Shown in pieces: positions 36,559 through 44,860 of a DNA stretch of 64,000 bases (the stretch's first letter is position 1; every line of letters begins with the position of its first letter). The DNA lies in the NCBI RefSeq assembly GCF_014646275.1, contig NZ_BMND01000009.1:124001-188000 (forward strand). The letters are read 5' to 3'. The DNA is from Streptomyces kronopolitis. GTDB taxonomy: Bacteria > Actinomycetota > Actinomycetes > Streptomycetales > Streptomycetaceae. The notes below the pieces were generated by a model, which saw only the letters and a program-made list of their open reading frames with translations, did not search any database and was not told the origin of the DNA. The position numbers and the translations under genes are program-made.

Positions 36559-36759
36559 ATGCCCAACGGCGAGCGCTCCGGCAGGCGGGCCTTGACCGGA
36601 GTAGGCGAGGTCGTCTCGCCAGCCAAGGCGATGTCGAATACCTGGACGGGGGGCGTACTACCCGCCCACCGTGCTGGCCCGGGTGCCGGACGGCTCCGGC
36701 ATCCTCACCGAGGAGTTGTTCGGCCCGTGGGCACCGTGCAGGTCTTCGATGCCGAGTAG
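36559..36759 (+). pseudogene. Aldehyde dehydrogenase, C-terminal remnant with two frameshifts
   Basis: Joined across frames the sequence reads TGVGEVVSPAKAMS, then AYYPPTVLARVPDGSGILTE then ELFGPW, then VQVFDAE. This is the aldehyde dehydrogenase stretch YxPPTVL...EExFGP...V with the conserved catalytic-domain floor. Two base changes, near 36650 and 36728, break the frame. About 65 of roughly 480 residues remain, without the catalytic cysteine. Confidence 0.75.
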
Positions 36760-36762
36760 GGA

Positions 36763-37120
36763 CTTCACCTCCCCGGGACGGGCCCGTTCCTTGCTCACGG
36801 TGAGGGCGGCGACTTCCTTGGCATGCTTCTCGGACGTGCCGCATTCCTGGCCTGCTCCCTAATGTGCTCGTGAGGGCCCGGGTTCGGGTGATGTCTCCCA
36901 GATGCCGAACCGGTGTAGCCCCCGGGGCGTCCGGTGCGGCAGCCGAGCTGTTTAGGCGGCCAGGCCGGTGGTGGCCGCTTCTGTCTGCAGACCGTGAGAG
37001 GTGACCAGTCGGGCGCTGCCGTCGGCCAGCCGGTAGGACAGGCCCACCACGGCCGTCCGAACCGGCGGGTAGAACCGGGCTGGCTGGTGGGGGCGCTGAG
37101 TTCGAACGCCGCGGCGGGAA
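36763..37120. other. Gap with an unassigned reverse-strand tail
   Basis: Reverse strand 36951-37090 encodes PARFYPPVRTAVVGLSYRLA then DGSARLVTSHGLQTEAATTG and stops at TAA. This looks like a genuine C-terminus of a lost gene, but the family was not recognised. Nothing else was seen. Confidence 0.35.
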
Positions 37121-37468
37121 CTAGCCACGCAGTGCGTCGCGCCGCCAGGGGCACGGCTCCACCCCGCTGCACGGCCGCCGCCGCGCGGTGGGCACGTTGT
37201 CGTACACGCTGATCACCTCCCGTATGTCGTCGGCGGGCCGTCGGGCCATCACGGCCGGGGCGCGCGGGGCCGGGACCGGCAGGGCCTCGGACATCGGGAG
37301 CGTCCGGTCAGCGGGGAGCAGGCTCTGGTCGGCCTCCAGGCTGGCGTTCAGCTCGGCCAGTAGTTCCTCAACCGGGGGTGTCTCACTCGGCCGCGAGTTC
37401 AGCCAGCCGGGTGCGGACACGCAGGTCGTGTTCGGTGCCGTCGCTGTAGGGGAGTTTCGCGGCCGCAC
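37121..37468 (-). pseudogene. DUF6283-like protein, truncated
   Basis: The frame contains TPPVEELLAELNASLEADQS, then DDIREVISVYDNVPTA and RRRPCSGVEPCPWRRDALRG before the stop. The Cys-x4-Cys-P-x-RRD end resembles the start of the small cysteine-rich DUF6283 domain, which normally continues about 60 residues. It therefore appears cut at its C-terminus. A short upstream frame, AAKLPYSDGTEHDLRVRTRL, overlaps its start and may be the tail of another lost gene. Confidence 0.4.
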
Positions 37469-37522
37469 TCACCGGGCATCGTTCGTCTCGTTGGCAGGGT
37501 CGGGCGGCTCCTCGCGCTTCGT

Positions 37523-37759
37523 TCATGCCGTCTGCTGCCCACCGGCCAGGCAGGCGTCACACCATCGCTGCCCGGGCTCTGTCAGGTCTTCCGGCACGTC
37601 GCGGATGCCGCCCGGCACGCTGGTGCCTGGTTCGCCGCACGCGACGGTGTGGAGATCGCAGTTGCCGTCGCACGAGTCGGGATCGGTCGGCGTGTGCCAG
37701 ACGATCTCCGCGGGGCCGAGGGCGCCGGCGGGGTGTACGCGTTCGGCAGTGGCGAGCAT
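37523..37759 (-). CDS. Small cysteine-containing hypothetical protein
   Basis: The 78-residue protein begins MLATAERVHPAGALGPAEIV and contains DSCDGNCDLHTVACGEPGT and QRWCDACLAGG. Five cysteines in C-x3-C, C, and C-x2-C spacing suggest a zinc site. The family is not recognised. Its ATG at 37759 lies 1 bp after the stop of the 189-residue gene upstream, so the two are coupled in one operon typical of integrative element cargo. Confidence 0.6.
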   Translation of the reverse strand: MLATAERVHPAGALGPAEIVWHTPTDPDSCDGNCDLHTVACGEPGTSVPGGIRDVPEDLTEPGQRWCDACLAGGQQTA

Positions 37760-37760
37760 G

Positions 37761-38330
37761 TCACGTCTCCTCAGGAGTCTGTTGGGCGGTGCGGGGCACG
37801 GGTACCAAGGCGCCGGGCGGCAGGCCTTCGCGGAGCACCTCGTTGAGCTGGGCTCGGAAGGGGTGGGCTCCGTAGGTGAGGACGGCGTCGTCCCCCCGGA
37901 CCTTGCGGTGGGCGGCACGGAAGGTGTCGGTCAGCGGCAAGCCCCAGTAGAGGGCGGCGTAGCCGTCTACGAGTGCGGGGTCGGCGACGTGGCCGTCCGC
38001 CGTCAGGCACCAAGCGTGCTCGACAGCGCCGTATGGCGTGTGGTCGGCGGTGGAGGGGACAAGGACGTAACCCTCGCAGTAGGTCCAGCCCTCGCGGTCG
38101 GCACAGGCGTGGGCGGCCGCGAAGCACTCCCCCGGGCGCTGGGGGCCGCCGGGCCAGGGGGTCGGGGCGTACAGCCGCCCGCGGGTGAGCACGAGGTCCG
38201 CGAACGTAGGGTGCACCCAGTCGCGGCAGTGGTCGGGAGCCAGCGGGCGGTTGAACTCCAGGCCGGCGCGCAGCTGGTTCACCGGGTCGTCGTTGACCGC
38301 GGTTGTCCCGGCTGGTTGACCGGTGCTCAT
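37761..38330 (-). CDS. Conserved hypothetical protein of integrative elements
   Basis: The 189-residue protein reads NQLRAGLEFNRPLAPDHCRD, CFAAAHACADREGWTYCEGY, AVEHAWCLTADGHVADPALV and RAQLNEVLREGLPPGALVPV. Several Cys, His and Trp residues are spaced like an enzyme core, but no domain name can be given. ATG 38330 overlaps the stop of the upstream gene (ATGA) and its end abuts the next gene by 1 bp, giving a three-gene translationally coupled run. Confidence 0.65.
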   Translation of the reverse strand: MSTGQPAGTTAVNDDPVNQLRAGLEFNRPLAPDHCRDWVHPTFADLVLTRGRLYAPTPWPGGPQRPGECFAAAHACADREGWTYCEGYVLVPSTADHTPYGAVEHAWCLTADGHVADPALVDGYAALYWGLPLTDTFRAAHRKVRGDDAVLTYGAHPFRAQLNEVLREGLPPGALVPVPRTAQQTPEET

Positions 38331-38518
38331 GCCCGCTCCCAGGGGCTGCCGGGGCGGCGCGCGACGAGGTAGACGCCCTGGTGGCACTCGGCGCTGTCGG
38401 CAACGGTCCACTCGGCCCGTTCACGGGAGATGCGGCCCAGGTTCTCGATGTCGGGGGCCTGGGTGGAGGCGATGCCGTACTCGACCGGCACGTCGGGGGC
38501 GGGCGTTGTGGTCATCAT
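38327..38518 (-). CDS. Small hypothetical protein, first of three coupled genes
   Basis: From ATG 38518 the protein has 63 residues: MMTTTPAPDVPVEYGIASTQ ... TVADSAECHQGVYLVARRPG. The frame is open to 38800, and the upstream part (ERDLYTANRDRHLRVTGIEP then GDRAVCLFEHDPGA) also looks protein-like, so the true start may be earlier and the gene up to 157 residues. It ends in an ATGA overlap with the 189-residue gene. The family is unknown. Confidence 0.5.
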   Translation of the reverse strand: MMTTTPAPDVPVEYGIASTQAPDIENLGRISRERAEWTVADSAECHQGVYLVARRPGSPWERA

Positions 38519-38796
38519 CGGTCCGTCCGGTCTGCGGAGTGGCGTCGAGGGCGTCGTAGCGGCGCGGGCGTAGTCGGGAGGGGTGGCTGCGGTGGCGCCT
38601 GGGTCGTGCTCGAAGAGGCAGACCGCGCGGTCACCGGGCTCGATCCCGGTGACCCGCAGATGGCGGTCCCGGTTGGCCGTGTACAGGTCGCGCTCCGTCC
38701 TTCGGCCTGTGCTCGCCGGGATCTCCCTCGCCACCTGCTCCCCCGCTCTCCCGGGCCGTCCGGGCAAGTCGTTGCGGGCGCCTGAGGGCCCCATTC

Positions 38797-39189
38797 TCAT
38801 GTGCCCGGCGGACTCTGGTTCCGGGCAAGGCGAGCGTACCGAAATTCCCTCGCGCTGCTGCCGGCCTTCGGTGACAGTGTCACGGTCGTGGAGTCGGGGA
38901 CCCCGGCGGCTGCATGGACACTCTGGGCGTCCAGCACCACCAGGGTCGGGTCCTCTAATCGGCGGGCGCGTTCACGGACCTGGCGGTGCAGGAGCTCATG
39001 GATGACCTGGTCGGTTCCGTCGTCCCGCCAGGCGGCGAAGTAGTAGTACGTCGCGATCTTCTGCGGTATGTCGTGCAGCGGTGCTGGTCCTTCCAAGCGG
39101 TGCTCGATCAACGACCACTGTTCGTCCGATAGGTCGCCGGGGAGACGGCTTGCGGTCACCAACCCCACCCATCCCAGCAGAACCCGCAC
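38797..39189 (-). pseudogene. IS5-family transposase with internal deletion
   Basis: The frame reads LPGDLSDEQWSLIEHRL, then jumps to IATYYYFAAWRDDGTDQVIH then ELLHRQVRERARRLED and PTLVVLDAQSVHAAAGVPDS. These are the N-terminus and the first DDE block (LDAQSV) of IS5-type transposases. About 60 residues between the two pieces are missing and the frame shifts after AAGVP. No terminal repeats were identified. It borders the biosynthetic operon. Confidence 0.8.
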
Positions 39190-39223
39190 CGTAGCCTCCC
39201 GGATTCCGCCCGCACCCCACAGT

Positions 39224-40255
39224 TCATATCAGGGCGTTCACTGCGGCAGCGAAGGCCCGCGGCATGCGCTCGGCCGTGGGTACGATGCGCGGTGCAAGCA
39301 CGGGCTGTTGTCGGGCCCGTATCAGAAGTTCCGTCAGCAGCCGATGGCGGCGGGTCGCGCGTTTCCAGTCAGCCTCGTAGCGACCTGGTGTGCCTCGGCG
39401 CAGGTTGTTGACCAAGGCTTCGGCGCCTGTGAGGGCCAGCGAAATGCCCTCACCGGTGAGCGCGTCGATGTATCCGGCGGCGTCGCCCACGAGCAGTACC
39501 CGTCCCTCGAATCGGGCACGGGCCTTTTGACGGAGCGGTCCTGCGCCTCGCACGACAGTGACGGCCGTTTCAGCGCGGAGCCTGGCGGTCAGTGCGGGGA
39601 AGTGCTCCAGTTGGGTATCAAAGGGGGCGCGGTGGGTGGTCAGCAAGGCGACGCCCACGAGTTGTGGACCGAGCGGGGTGACGTACGCCTCCATGTGCCG
39701 TCCCCAATGCACCTCGACGTATGGAGACCAAGGTTGCACGGCGTAGTGGCGGCGAAGCCCGTAGCGGGGTGTCCCGCAGGGCTGCGTTGCCAGGCCGAGG
39801 GAGCGGCGGAGAGGTGAGTGCAAGCCGTCCGCGGCAACCAGCCACCGGGCGCGCAGACCCGTGCCGGGGAGGGTGATGCCCGTGGTGTCCTGCCGTACTT
39901 CTTCCACTCGCAGGGGCAGTACGGGCACCCCCGCCTCCACCACGGCCCGGTGCAGGGCGCTGTGCAGGTTGGTGCGGCGCACACCGAGGCCGGGGCCTTG
40001 CTTGAATGATGCCTGCACCTGCCTTGGGCCCTGGACGTAGCGGATGCCGGCAATGGGGTGGCCGGCGACCTGGAGCCCGAGGGCGGTGAGGGCGTGGACG
40101 GCGCAGGGCATCAAACCCTCACCGCACGCCTTGTCGACCGGCGCCTGGCGTGGCTCGGCCACGACGGCGTCGAGGCCGGCGCGCGCGGCGTAAAGGGCGG
40201 TCGCCAGCCCGGCGGGCCCGCCTCCGGCGATCAGCAGGTCGTGGCCGCCGCTCAC
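39224..40255 (-). CDS. FAD-dependent oxidoreductase (geranylgeranyl-reductase/monooxygenase type)
   Basis: The 343-residue flavoprotein has the dinucleotide motif LLIAGGGPAGLATALYAA, an active-site-like loop DKACGEGLMPCAVHAL, and the second FAD motif LLVGDAAGYIDALTGEGI. CGEGL and GDAxGxxxPxTGEGI patterns are those of the geranylgeranyl-reductase/PHBH group. GTG 40255 overlaps the methyltransferase stop in a GTGA junction, so it is translated with it. The likely task is hydroxylation or redox tailoring of the polyketide made by the neighbouring synthase, comparable to SrsC in phenolic-lipid clusters; that parallel is inference. Confidence 0.88.
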   Translation of the reverse strand: MSGGHDLLIAGGGPAGLATALYAARAGLDAVVAEPRQAPVDKACGEGLMPCAVHALTALGLQVAGHPIAGIRYVQGPRQVQASFKQGPGLGVRRTNLHSALHRAVVEAGVPVLPLRVEEVRQDTTGITLPGTGLRARWLVAADGLHSPLRRSLGLATQPCGTPRYGLRRHYAVQPWSPYVEVHWGRHMEAYVTPLGPQLVGVALLTTHRAPFDTQLEHFPALTARLRAETAVTVVRGAGPLRQKARARFEGRVLLVGDAAGYIDALTGEGISLALTGAEALVNNLRRGTPGRYEADWKRATRRHRLLTELLIRARQQPVLAPRIVPTAERMPRAFAAAVNALI

Positions 40256-40767
40256 GTGGGAACCGCTCGGGTGAGCGCGGCGTTCTCGCAGCGCACACGG
40301 ACCGTGAGCAGGATCGCATTGGCAAGGCTGAACAGTGTGGCGGTCATCCACGCGGAATGCACGAGGGGCAGGGCGGCGATCTCCACGGCAACGGCGACGT
40401 AATTGGGGTGGCGAAGGAACCGGTAGGGTCCGGTGCTCACCAGACTCGCTCCCGCGACGACGATGACCCGTGTGTTCCAGTAGGGCCCGAGTGTCGTGAT
40501 GCACCACCAGCGCAGCGACTGTGCCAACACGACCAGCACGAGCATGGGCCATCCCAGGACGGGCAGGAACGGTCGGTAGGCGATCACGGGCTCGAGGAGA
40601 CAGGACACGAGCAAGCCCATGTGCAGGGCGACCATGACCGGGTAGTGGCCGCGGCCGTACTCCACACCGGCGCGGGCCAGGGTCCATGCCGCGTTGCGCC
40701 GGGCGACGATGAGTTCCGCGACACGTTCGACGGCGACGGCCAGGACGAGAAGCGTGTACCAGCCCAT
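40252..40767 (-). CDS. Isoprenylcysteine carboxyl methyltransferase (ICMT)-family membrane enzyme
   Basis: The 171-residue membrane protein has four to five hydrophobic stretches and the ICMT/PEMT signature: GPYWNTRVIVV, GPYRFLRHPNYVAVAVEIAA, then a C-terminal VRCENAAL with the catalytic-region glutamate. Bacterial members methylate phenolic hydroxyls of type III polyketide products (SrsB type). ATG 40767 has GGTGAG upstream. GTG 40779 is an alternative that would overlap the PKS stop as GTGA, mirroring the next junction. It sits between PKS and FAD genes in one operon. Confidence 0.85.
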   Translation of the reverse strand: MGWYTLLVLAVAVERVAELIVARRNAAWTLARAGVEYGRGHYPVMVALHMGLLVSCLLEPVIAYRPFLPVLGWPMLVLVVLAQSLRWWCITTLGPYWNTRVIVVAGASLVSTGPYRFLRHPNYVAVAVEIAALPLVHSAWMTATLFSLANAILLTVRVRCENAALTRAVPT

Positions 40768-40775
40768 GTGGCCAC

Positions 40776-41912
40776 TCACCAGCGCAGCAGGACGAGTTCG
40801 GTGCAGAACCCGGGGCCCATCGCCATCAGCAGGCCCCAGGTATCGGGCTCTGGCCGATGGAACTGCCAGGTGTTCTGCAGGATGTGCAGCACGGAGACGG
40901 ACGACATGTTCCCTACCCTCGCGAGTGAGCGCCATGCGCTGTCCAGGGCGTCGGCGGGGAGGCCGAGGGTGTCGCTCACGGCGGAGAGCACATTTGGACC
41001 GCCCGGATGGCACACCCAGGTCTCGATATCGTCGGTAGTGAGGCCGTGACCGGCGAGGAAGGCACGCACGTGCCGGCCGAGGTGGTCGCGCACGATGCCA
41101 GGGATACCTGCGTCGATCACGACGCGGAACCCATTGGCGCCGATGTCCCACCCCAGGAGCTGCTCAGTGCCCGGATACAGATGGCTGCAGGTGGCAACCA
41201 CCGAGGGTCCGGCGTTGGAGCCGATGCCACAGCTACTGCCTCGTGCGACGAGCGCTGCCGCGCCGTCACCGAACAGTGCGCCGGCGACGAGATTGGCGCG
41301 GGTGTGGTCGCGCTGCTGGAGCGTCAGCGAGCACAGCTCGACGGTGAGCAGCACAGCGGTGTCGTCGGGATGTCCGCACAGGTAGTCGTGGAGCCGGGAG
41401 ATGCCGGCCGCGCCCGCCACACACCCCAAGCCGAACACCGGAAGTCTTTTCACGTCGGGCCGCAATCCCACGCGCCCGGCCAGGCGGGCGTCGAGCGACG
41501 GGGCGGCGATGCCGGTGATGGATGCGCACACCAGTAGGTCCACATCGGCCGGCTCGAGTCCCGCACCCCGCAGTGCGCCGGTGAGGGCTTGCTCCCCCAG
41601 CTCCAGGCCGACAGCCATCCATGCGTCATTGCTCTGCCCGAAGTCGCCGAGGCTTGCATACCGCTCGATCGGCAGCGCGAGGTGCCGCGTTCGCACGCCG
41701 GCAGATGCATGCAGACGGCGCAGCACAGCGCGGTCGGCCCCCGGGCGCAGGCACAGGTCGCCGATCGGCTCGACGAGGTCGTCCTGGGCGTAACGGTGCG
41801 GCGGCAGTGCGGTGCGAACGGCCGCGACCGTGATCCCCGTGGCGGGCACAGCACCCTGGCCCGGCACCGCTGGAGCGGGGAAGGCATCGCCGGCGATGAC
41901 TGGGACACGCAT
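40776..41912 (-). CDS. Type III polyketide synthase (chalcone synthase-like)
   Basis: The 378-residue protein has the thiolase-fold type III PKS triad: Cys in LPVFGLGCVAGAAG (about residue 170), His in WVCHPGGPNVL (about 305), Asn in ARVGNMSSVSVLHIL (about 340). The C-terminal loop is AMGPGFCTELVLLRW. It should extend an acyl-CoA starter with malonyl-CoA units and cyclise to a resorcinol, pyrone or similar ring. ATG 41912 has GGAAGG about 9 nt upstream. It leads the PKS-ICMT-FAD operon and diverges from the UbiA gene with only 45 bp between. Confidence 0.92.
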   Translation of the reverse strand: MRVPVIAGDAFPAPAVPGQGAVPATGITVAAVRTALPPHRYAQDDLVEPIGDLCLRPGADRAVLRRLHASAGVRTRHLALPIERYASLGDFGQSNDAWMAVGLELGEQALTGALRGAGLEPADVDLLVCASITGIAAPSLDARLAGRVGLRPDVKRLPVFGLGCVAGAAGISRLHDYLCGHPDDTAVLLTVELCSLTLQQRDHTRANLVAGALFGDGAAALVARGSSCGIGSNAGPSVVATCSHLYPGTEQLLGWDIGANGFRVVIDAGIPGIVRDHLGRHVRAFLAGHGLTTDDIETWVCHPGGPNVLSAVSDTLGLPADALDSAWRSLARVGNMSSVSVLHILQNTWQFHRPEPDTWGLLMAMGPGFCTELVLLRW

Positions 41913-41957
41913 GACTGCAATGCCTTCCTTGTCGCGAATGGCTTGTACCTTGCAGTC
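41913..41957. promoter_or_regulatory. Short divergent promoter region, PKS / UbiA
   Basis: Only 45 bp separate the two start codons, so the promoters overlap and both genes are likely controlled by one event. No ribosome site precedes the UbiA GTG, suggesting a leaderless or near-leaderless transcript, which is common in Streptomyces. Confidence 0.5.
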
Positions 41958-42824
41958 GTGTCTCTACACCCGTCCGAGGTCCGTCCGCTCACGACACACC
42001 GTGTCCCGGCGCTGCTCCGCTCCTGTCACCTGGAGCCGGCGCTGGCTGTGACGGTCCTCGTGACCGCGCTGGCCGCGGCGGCCGGCCGCGGGCTGGCAGG
42101 TTCGGCGGCGGTGGCAGCAGCGGTGCTGGCCGGCCAGCTCTCGATCGGCTGGTGCAACGACGCGGTCGACGCACAGCGCGACACCGACGGCGGCCGCCGC
42201 GACAAGCCGGTGGCCGCAGGTGAACTCCCGCCGCGAGTGGTGGCTGTTGCAGCCGGCACGGCGCTGGCGCTGTGCGTACCGCTGTCACTGTTGAGTGGCG
42301 CAGCAGCCGGAGCGATACACCTGGGGGGCACGGTCGCGGGCTGGGCGTACAACCTGTGGTTGAAGCACACAGTGTTCTCCCCGCTCTCCTATGCCGTGGG
42401 CTTCGGTTCGCTACCGGCCTTTGTCACTCTCGGTCTGCTGCCGCCGTCCTGGCCGCAGTGGTGGGCCCCGGTGGCTGGCGCGCTGCTGGGGGTGGGCGCG
42501 CACCTGGTGAACGTCCTTCCGGACATCGAGGACGATCTCGCGGCCGGTGTGCGCGGACTGCCCCAGCGGCTGGGCCGGGTGGCCTGCCGGTGGCTGGCCC
42601 CACTCATGATGCTGGCGGCTGTGGCAGTGCTCGTAGCAGGACCACCCGGGCCGGTGGGGGCGATGAGCTGGATGCTGGCGGCGGCGGCCGCAGCCATCTC
42701 CATCCTGGGCACGGCTGTGCCATCGAAAGCCGGGAACCGGTGGCCATTCCGGGCAGCGATCGTAGTTGCAGGCATGGCCGTGGCACAGCTCCTGCTGCGA
42801 GGGCCGGACTTGGTCCGAACTTGA
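41958..42824 (+). CDS. UbiA-family prenyltransferase
   Basis: The 288-residue membrane protein has about eight hydrophobic segments and both aspartate-rich prenyl-diphosphate motifs: GWCNDAVDAQRDTDGGRRDK (NDxxDxxxD) near residue 70 and NVLPDIEDDLAAG (DxxxD) near residue 190. UbiA enzymes attach prenyl chains to aromatic rings using Mg2+. The GTG at 41958 is the best start, with no ribosome site. Together with the divergent PKS-ICMT-FAD operon it suggests a prenylated aromatic polyketide. The prenyl donor synthase is not present, so donor would come from primary metabolism. Confidence 0.9.
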   Translation: MSLHPSEVRPLTTHRVPALLRSCHLEPALAVTVLVTALAAAAGRGLAGSAAVAAAVLAGQLSIGWCNDAVDAQRDTDGGRRDKPVAAGELPPRVVAVAAGTALALCVPLSLLSGAAAGAIHLGGTVAGWAYNLWLKHTVFSPLSYAVGFGSLPAFVTLGLLPPSWPQWWAPVAGALLGVGAHLVNVLPDIEDDLAAGVRGLPQRLGRVACRWLAPLMMLAAVAVLVAGPPGPVGAMSWMLAAAAAAISILGTAVPSKAGNRWPFRAAIVVAGMAVAQLLLRGPDLVRT

Positions 42825-42937
42825 ACCACATGTCCCACCCGCGCTGGAGGAGCACGGGGATCTCGACCGGGCCATGGTGTTCCTGCGCCGGCTCGCCGAG
42901 CGGAGCTGTGGCGCTCATCGTCAGCGGACTTCTTGGC

Positions 42938-43591
42938 GCCGTCGTGCAGCGCGTACACCACCGCGCACGCCAGACCGAGCGCGAACACTGCGCTGAGAAT
43001 GATCGTGAACGGCAGCAGCAGGCTCCGGTAGGCGAGCAGAAGGATCAGCAGCACTGGCACGAGCGCCACACCGAGCAGCAGGCCGTCGATGCCGGCGAAG
43101 GCATCGGACAGATCGGCCTGACTCGCCGCGGGGCCGGCGATCTGCGCCACCGCCCCTGGCACGCGTGCCGCACTGCGCACCTCGTCGAGAACGGCAGGCA
43201 GTTCCTCGCCGAGGTCCGGCTCCAACGGGATGACGGCCTGCATCGCCCGGCCGTCCTCGGAGACCAGAGCCGCAGAGGGCTGCCCGACGAATCCCCGATG
43301 CCCGGCGAGTCGCCGATTGCCTGCGTTGCTGCTGATCGTTGCGCCGAGGTGATGCGCCCGTCGTTCGCCGTCCACACGACGATCGCCGGCACGGTTTCCG
43401 ACCGGTCGAACGCCTTACCGGCCTCGAGCACCCGGGTGGATTCGGCGTTGCCCGGAAGGAAAACGGCCTGGTCGTGGGTGGCGACCTCGCCCAGCTTGCC
43501 AGCGTAGGGGCCGAGGGCCCCCGATGCCCAGCCAGACGACCAGCAGAGCCAGAGGGACCATCCAGCGGGCCCAGCGCGATGCGTTCTTCAT
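42938..43591 (-). pseudogene. MMPL/RND-type exporter, N-terminal remnant with two frameshifts
   Basis: Starting at ATG 43591, MKNASRWARWMVPLALLVVW is the first membrane helix. The frame breaks in the G-run near 43517. It continues LGPYAGKLGEVATHDQAVFL and KAFDRSETVPAIVVWTANDG, breaks again near 43290, and resumes GQPSAALVSEDGRAMQAVIP through RSLLLPFTIILSAVFALGLA. Homology ends near 42938, about 215 of roughly 700 residues. This is the start of an MMPL transporter, divergent from the MarR-like gene that probably regulated it. Confidence 0.82.
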
Positions 43592-43673
43592 CCACATCCC
43601 CAAAGCAATCAATCGGCAAGGCCTATGCCAGTCATCGAGTATGTCAATCATCGAGATACTTTATACTGGCCAG
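43592..43673. promoter_or_regulatory. MarR-type divergent operator region
   Basis: The 82 bp between the MMPL and MarR starts are AT-rich. They contain the direct repeat TCATCGAG at 43632-43639 and 43648-43655, and an inverted pair AGTAT/ATACT (43638-43642, 43656-43660). Such short symmetrical sites over a divergent promoter are typical of MarR autoregulation. Binding is inferred. Confidence 0.5.
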
Positions 43674-44181
43674 ATGCGCAGCACCGGAGCTCCCTCGCGG
43701 TCACTTCCGTCCGAGGACCCTGCCGGATTGCAGGCATTCGCCGTTCTGCTGCGCCGCATGAACGGTGAGTTCAACCGCATCGCACAGGAGTTCGCGCGAG
43801 CTCAGGGGTTGCACCTCACCGACGTGCAGGCGCTGATCGCCGTCCTCGACGACAACCGCGGTAAGGATGCCGGGCCCATGACGCCCGGCCGGCTGCGCAA
43901 GCAGCTCAACCTCACCTCGGGGGCCATGACCACGTGCCTCGATCGGCTGGAGAAGGTGGGCCACATCCGGCGGGTCAGAGCCGCCGACGACCGCCGCGTA
44001 GTGCACCTGCACTACGCCGAGGCGGCCACCCACCCATCACCCGCGTGAACAACCCTGCGGGTCAATACACCTAGCCCGCGGCACCGACGCGGCGCGCGGC
44101 CGTTTCACCCCCGAAGAACTGAGCGTGGTCGTCCTCTTCCTCTCCGAGATGAACCAGGAACTCGCCCAACTACGCCGATAA
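43674..44181 (+). pseudogene. MarR-family regulator with a single frameshift
   Basis: The first 120 residues are a good MarR winged helix: GEFNRIAQEFARAQGLHLTD, QLNLTSGAMTTCLDRLEKVG, and the wing IRRVRAADDRRVVHLHY. The frame then ends HPSPA, but the +1 frame continues HLARGTDAARGRFTPEEL then SVVVLFLSEMNQELAQLRR to a stop at 44181. That is the normal MarR C-terminal dimerisation helix. One base inserted near 44030-44040 explains the break. The truncated form keeps the DNA-binding part but loses the dimer helix. Confidence 0.82.
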
Positions 44182-44250
44182 GGAACCGCCACCAGGCCCC
44201 GCGGTCGCGCACAGGTACATCCGTCCGATGCAGGCGCCGCGAAGACGGCT

Positions 44251-44466
44251 ATGACCAGCGAAGACAAGTGGCGTGCGGTGTGGGCGGCCTGGGCCGCGTT
44301 CCTCGCCATCGCCGAGACCATCGCCCTCCGGTCGAAAGAACCACACCCCACTGCACCACCAGCTCCGCCGCGCTCGGCATCCGGCAGAGATCTCTGCACA
44401 CCGCACAGGACAAGTGCATACGCATCAGGCACGGCCTGGCTCGCCATCCACCTCTACCGGAGTTGA
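44251..44466 (+). CDS. Small membrane protein, phage-like
   Basis: The 71-residue frame begins MTSEDKWRAVWAAWAAFLAI then AETIALRSKEP and ends TAWLAIHLYRS, with one clear membrane helix at each end. It resembles short membrane proteins of Streptomyces phages. The middle reads better in a neighbouring frame, so a compensated frameshift is possible. No function is known. Confidence 0.4.
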   Translation: MTSEDKWRAVWAAWAAFLAIAETIALRSKEPHPTAPPAPPRSASGRDLCTPHRTSAYASGTAWLAIHLYRS

Positions 44467-44860
44467 TCAATCATGAGGTGCATCTGTACCCGGCGCCAAG
44501 CGCCTGGCTGCCGCCGCAAACTCGCCCCTTTCCCTGACGGAGTCCTTCACACGGCGGTGGCCCTCGGCCAGCCACGAATTATCCCGAGACGCCTGGATCG
44601 CCGGGGCCCGCAATCCCAACGGCACTCACGAATATGACACTTGACAGATCAACGACGAGGCACACAGCGCCAAGGAGTGTAGTACACCATCGGCCGCTAC
44701 AAGGGCTTGCGCAAGCAGGGAGAGACCTGGTGGGACTGCCCAGAAAGGGAATCGCCGACATGAAGGCAGCCATAGCGGCCGCACCCACCTGAAGGTAGTC
44801 GCTTCCATCTATCTGGAGGCCAAGTAGACTTTCCTGTGCAACAAGGACAGCCCGTGCACC
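44467..44860. other. Gap without recognisable gene
   Basis: About 390 bp. No frame shows a conserved motif and short fragments hint at decayed coding sequence. The last 15 bp contain ACAAGGAC, a ribosome site for the DUF4406 gene. Confidence 0.35.

Noticed and set aside
36763..37120. Plus-strand frame 36934-37212 as a gene
   Set aside because: No motif or ribosome site; the reverse strand of the same region has a more protein-like C-terminus.
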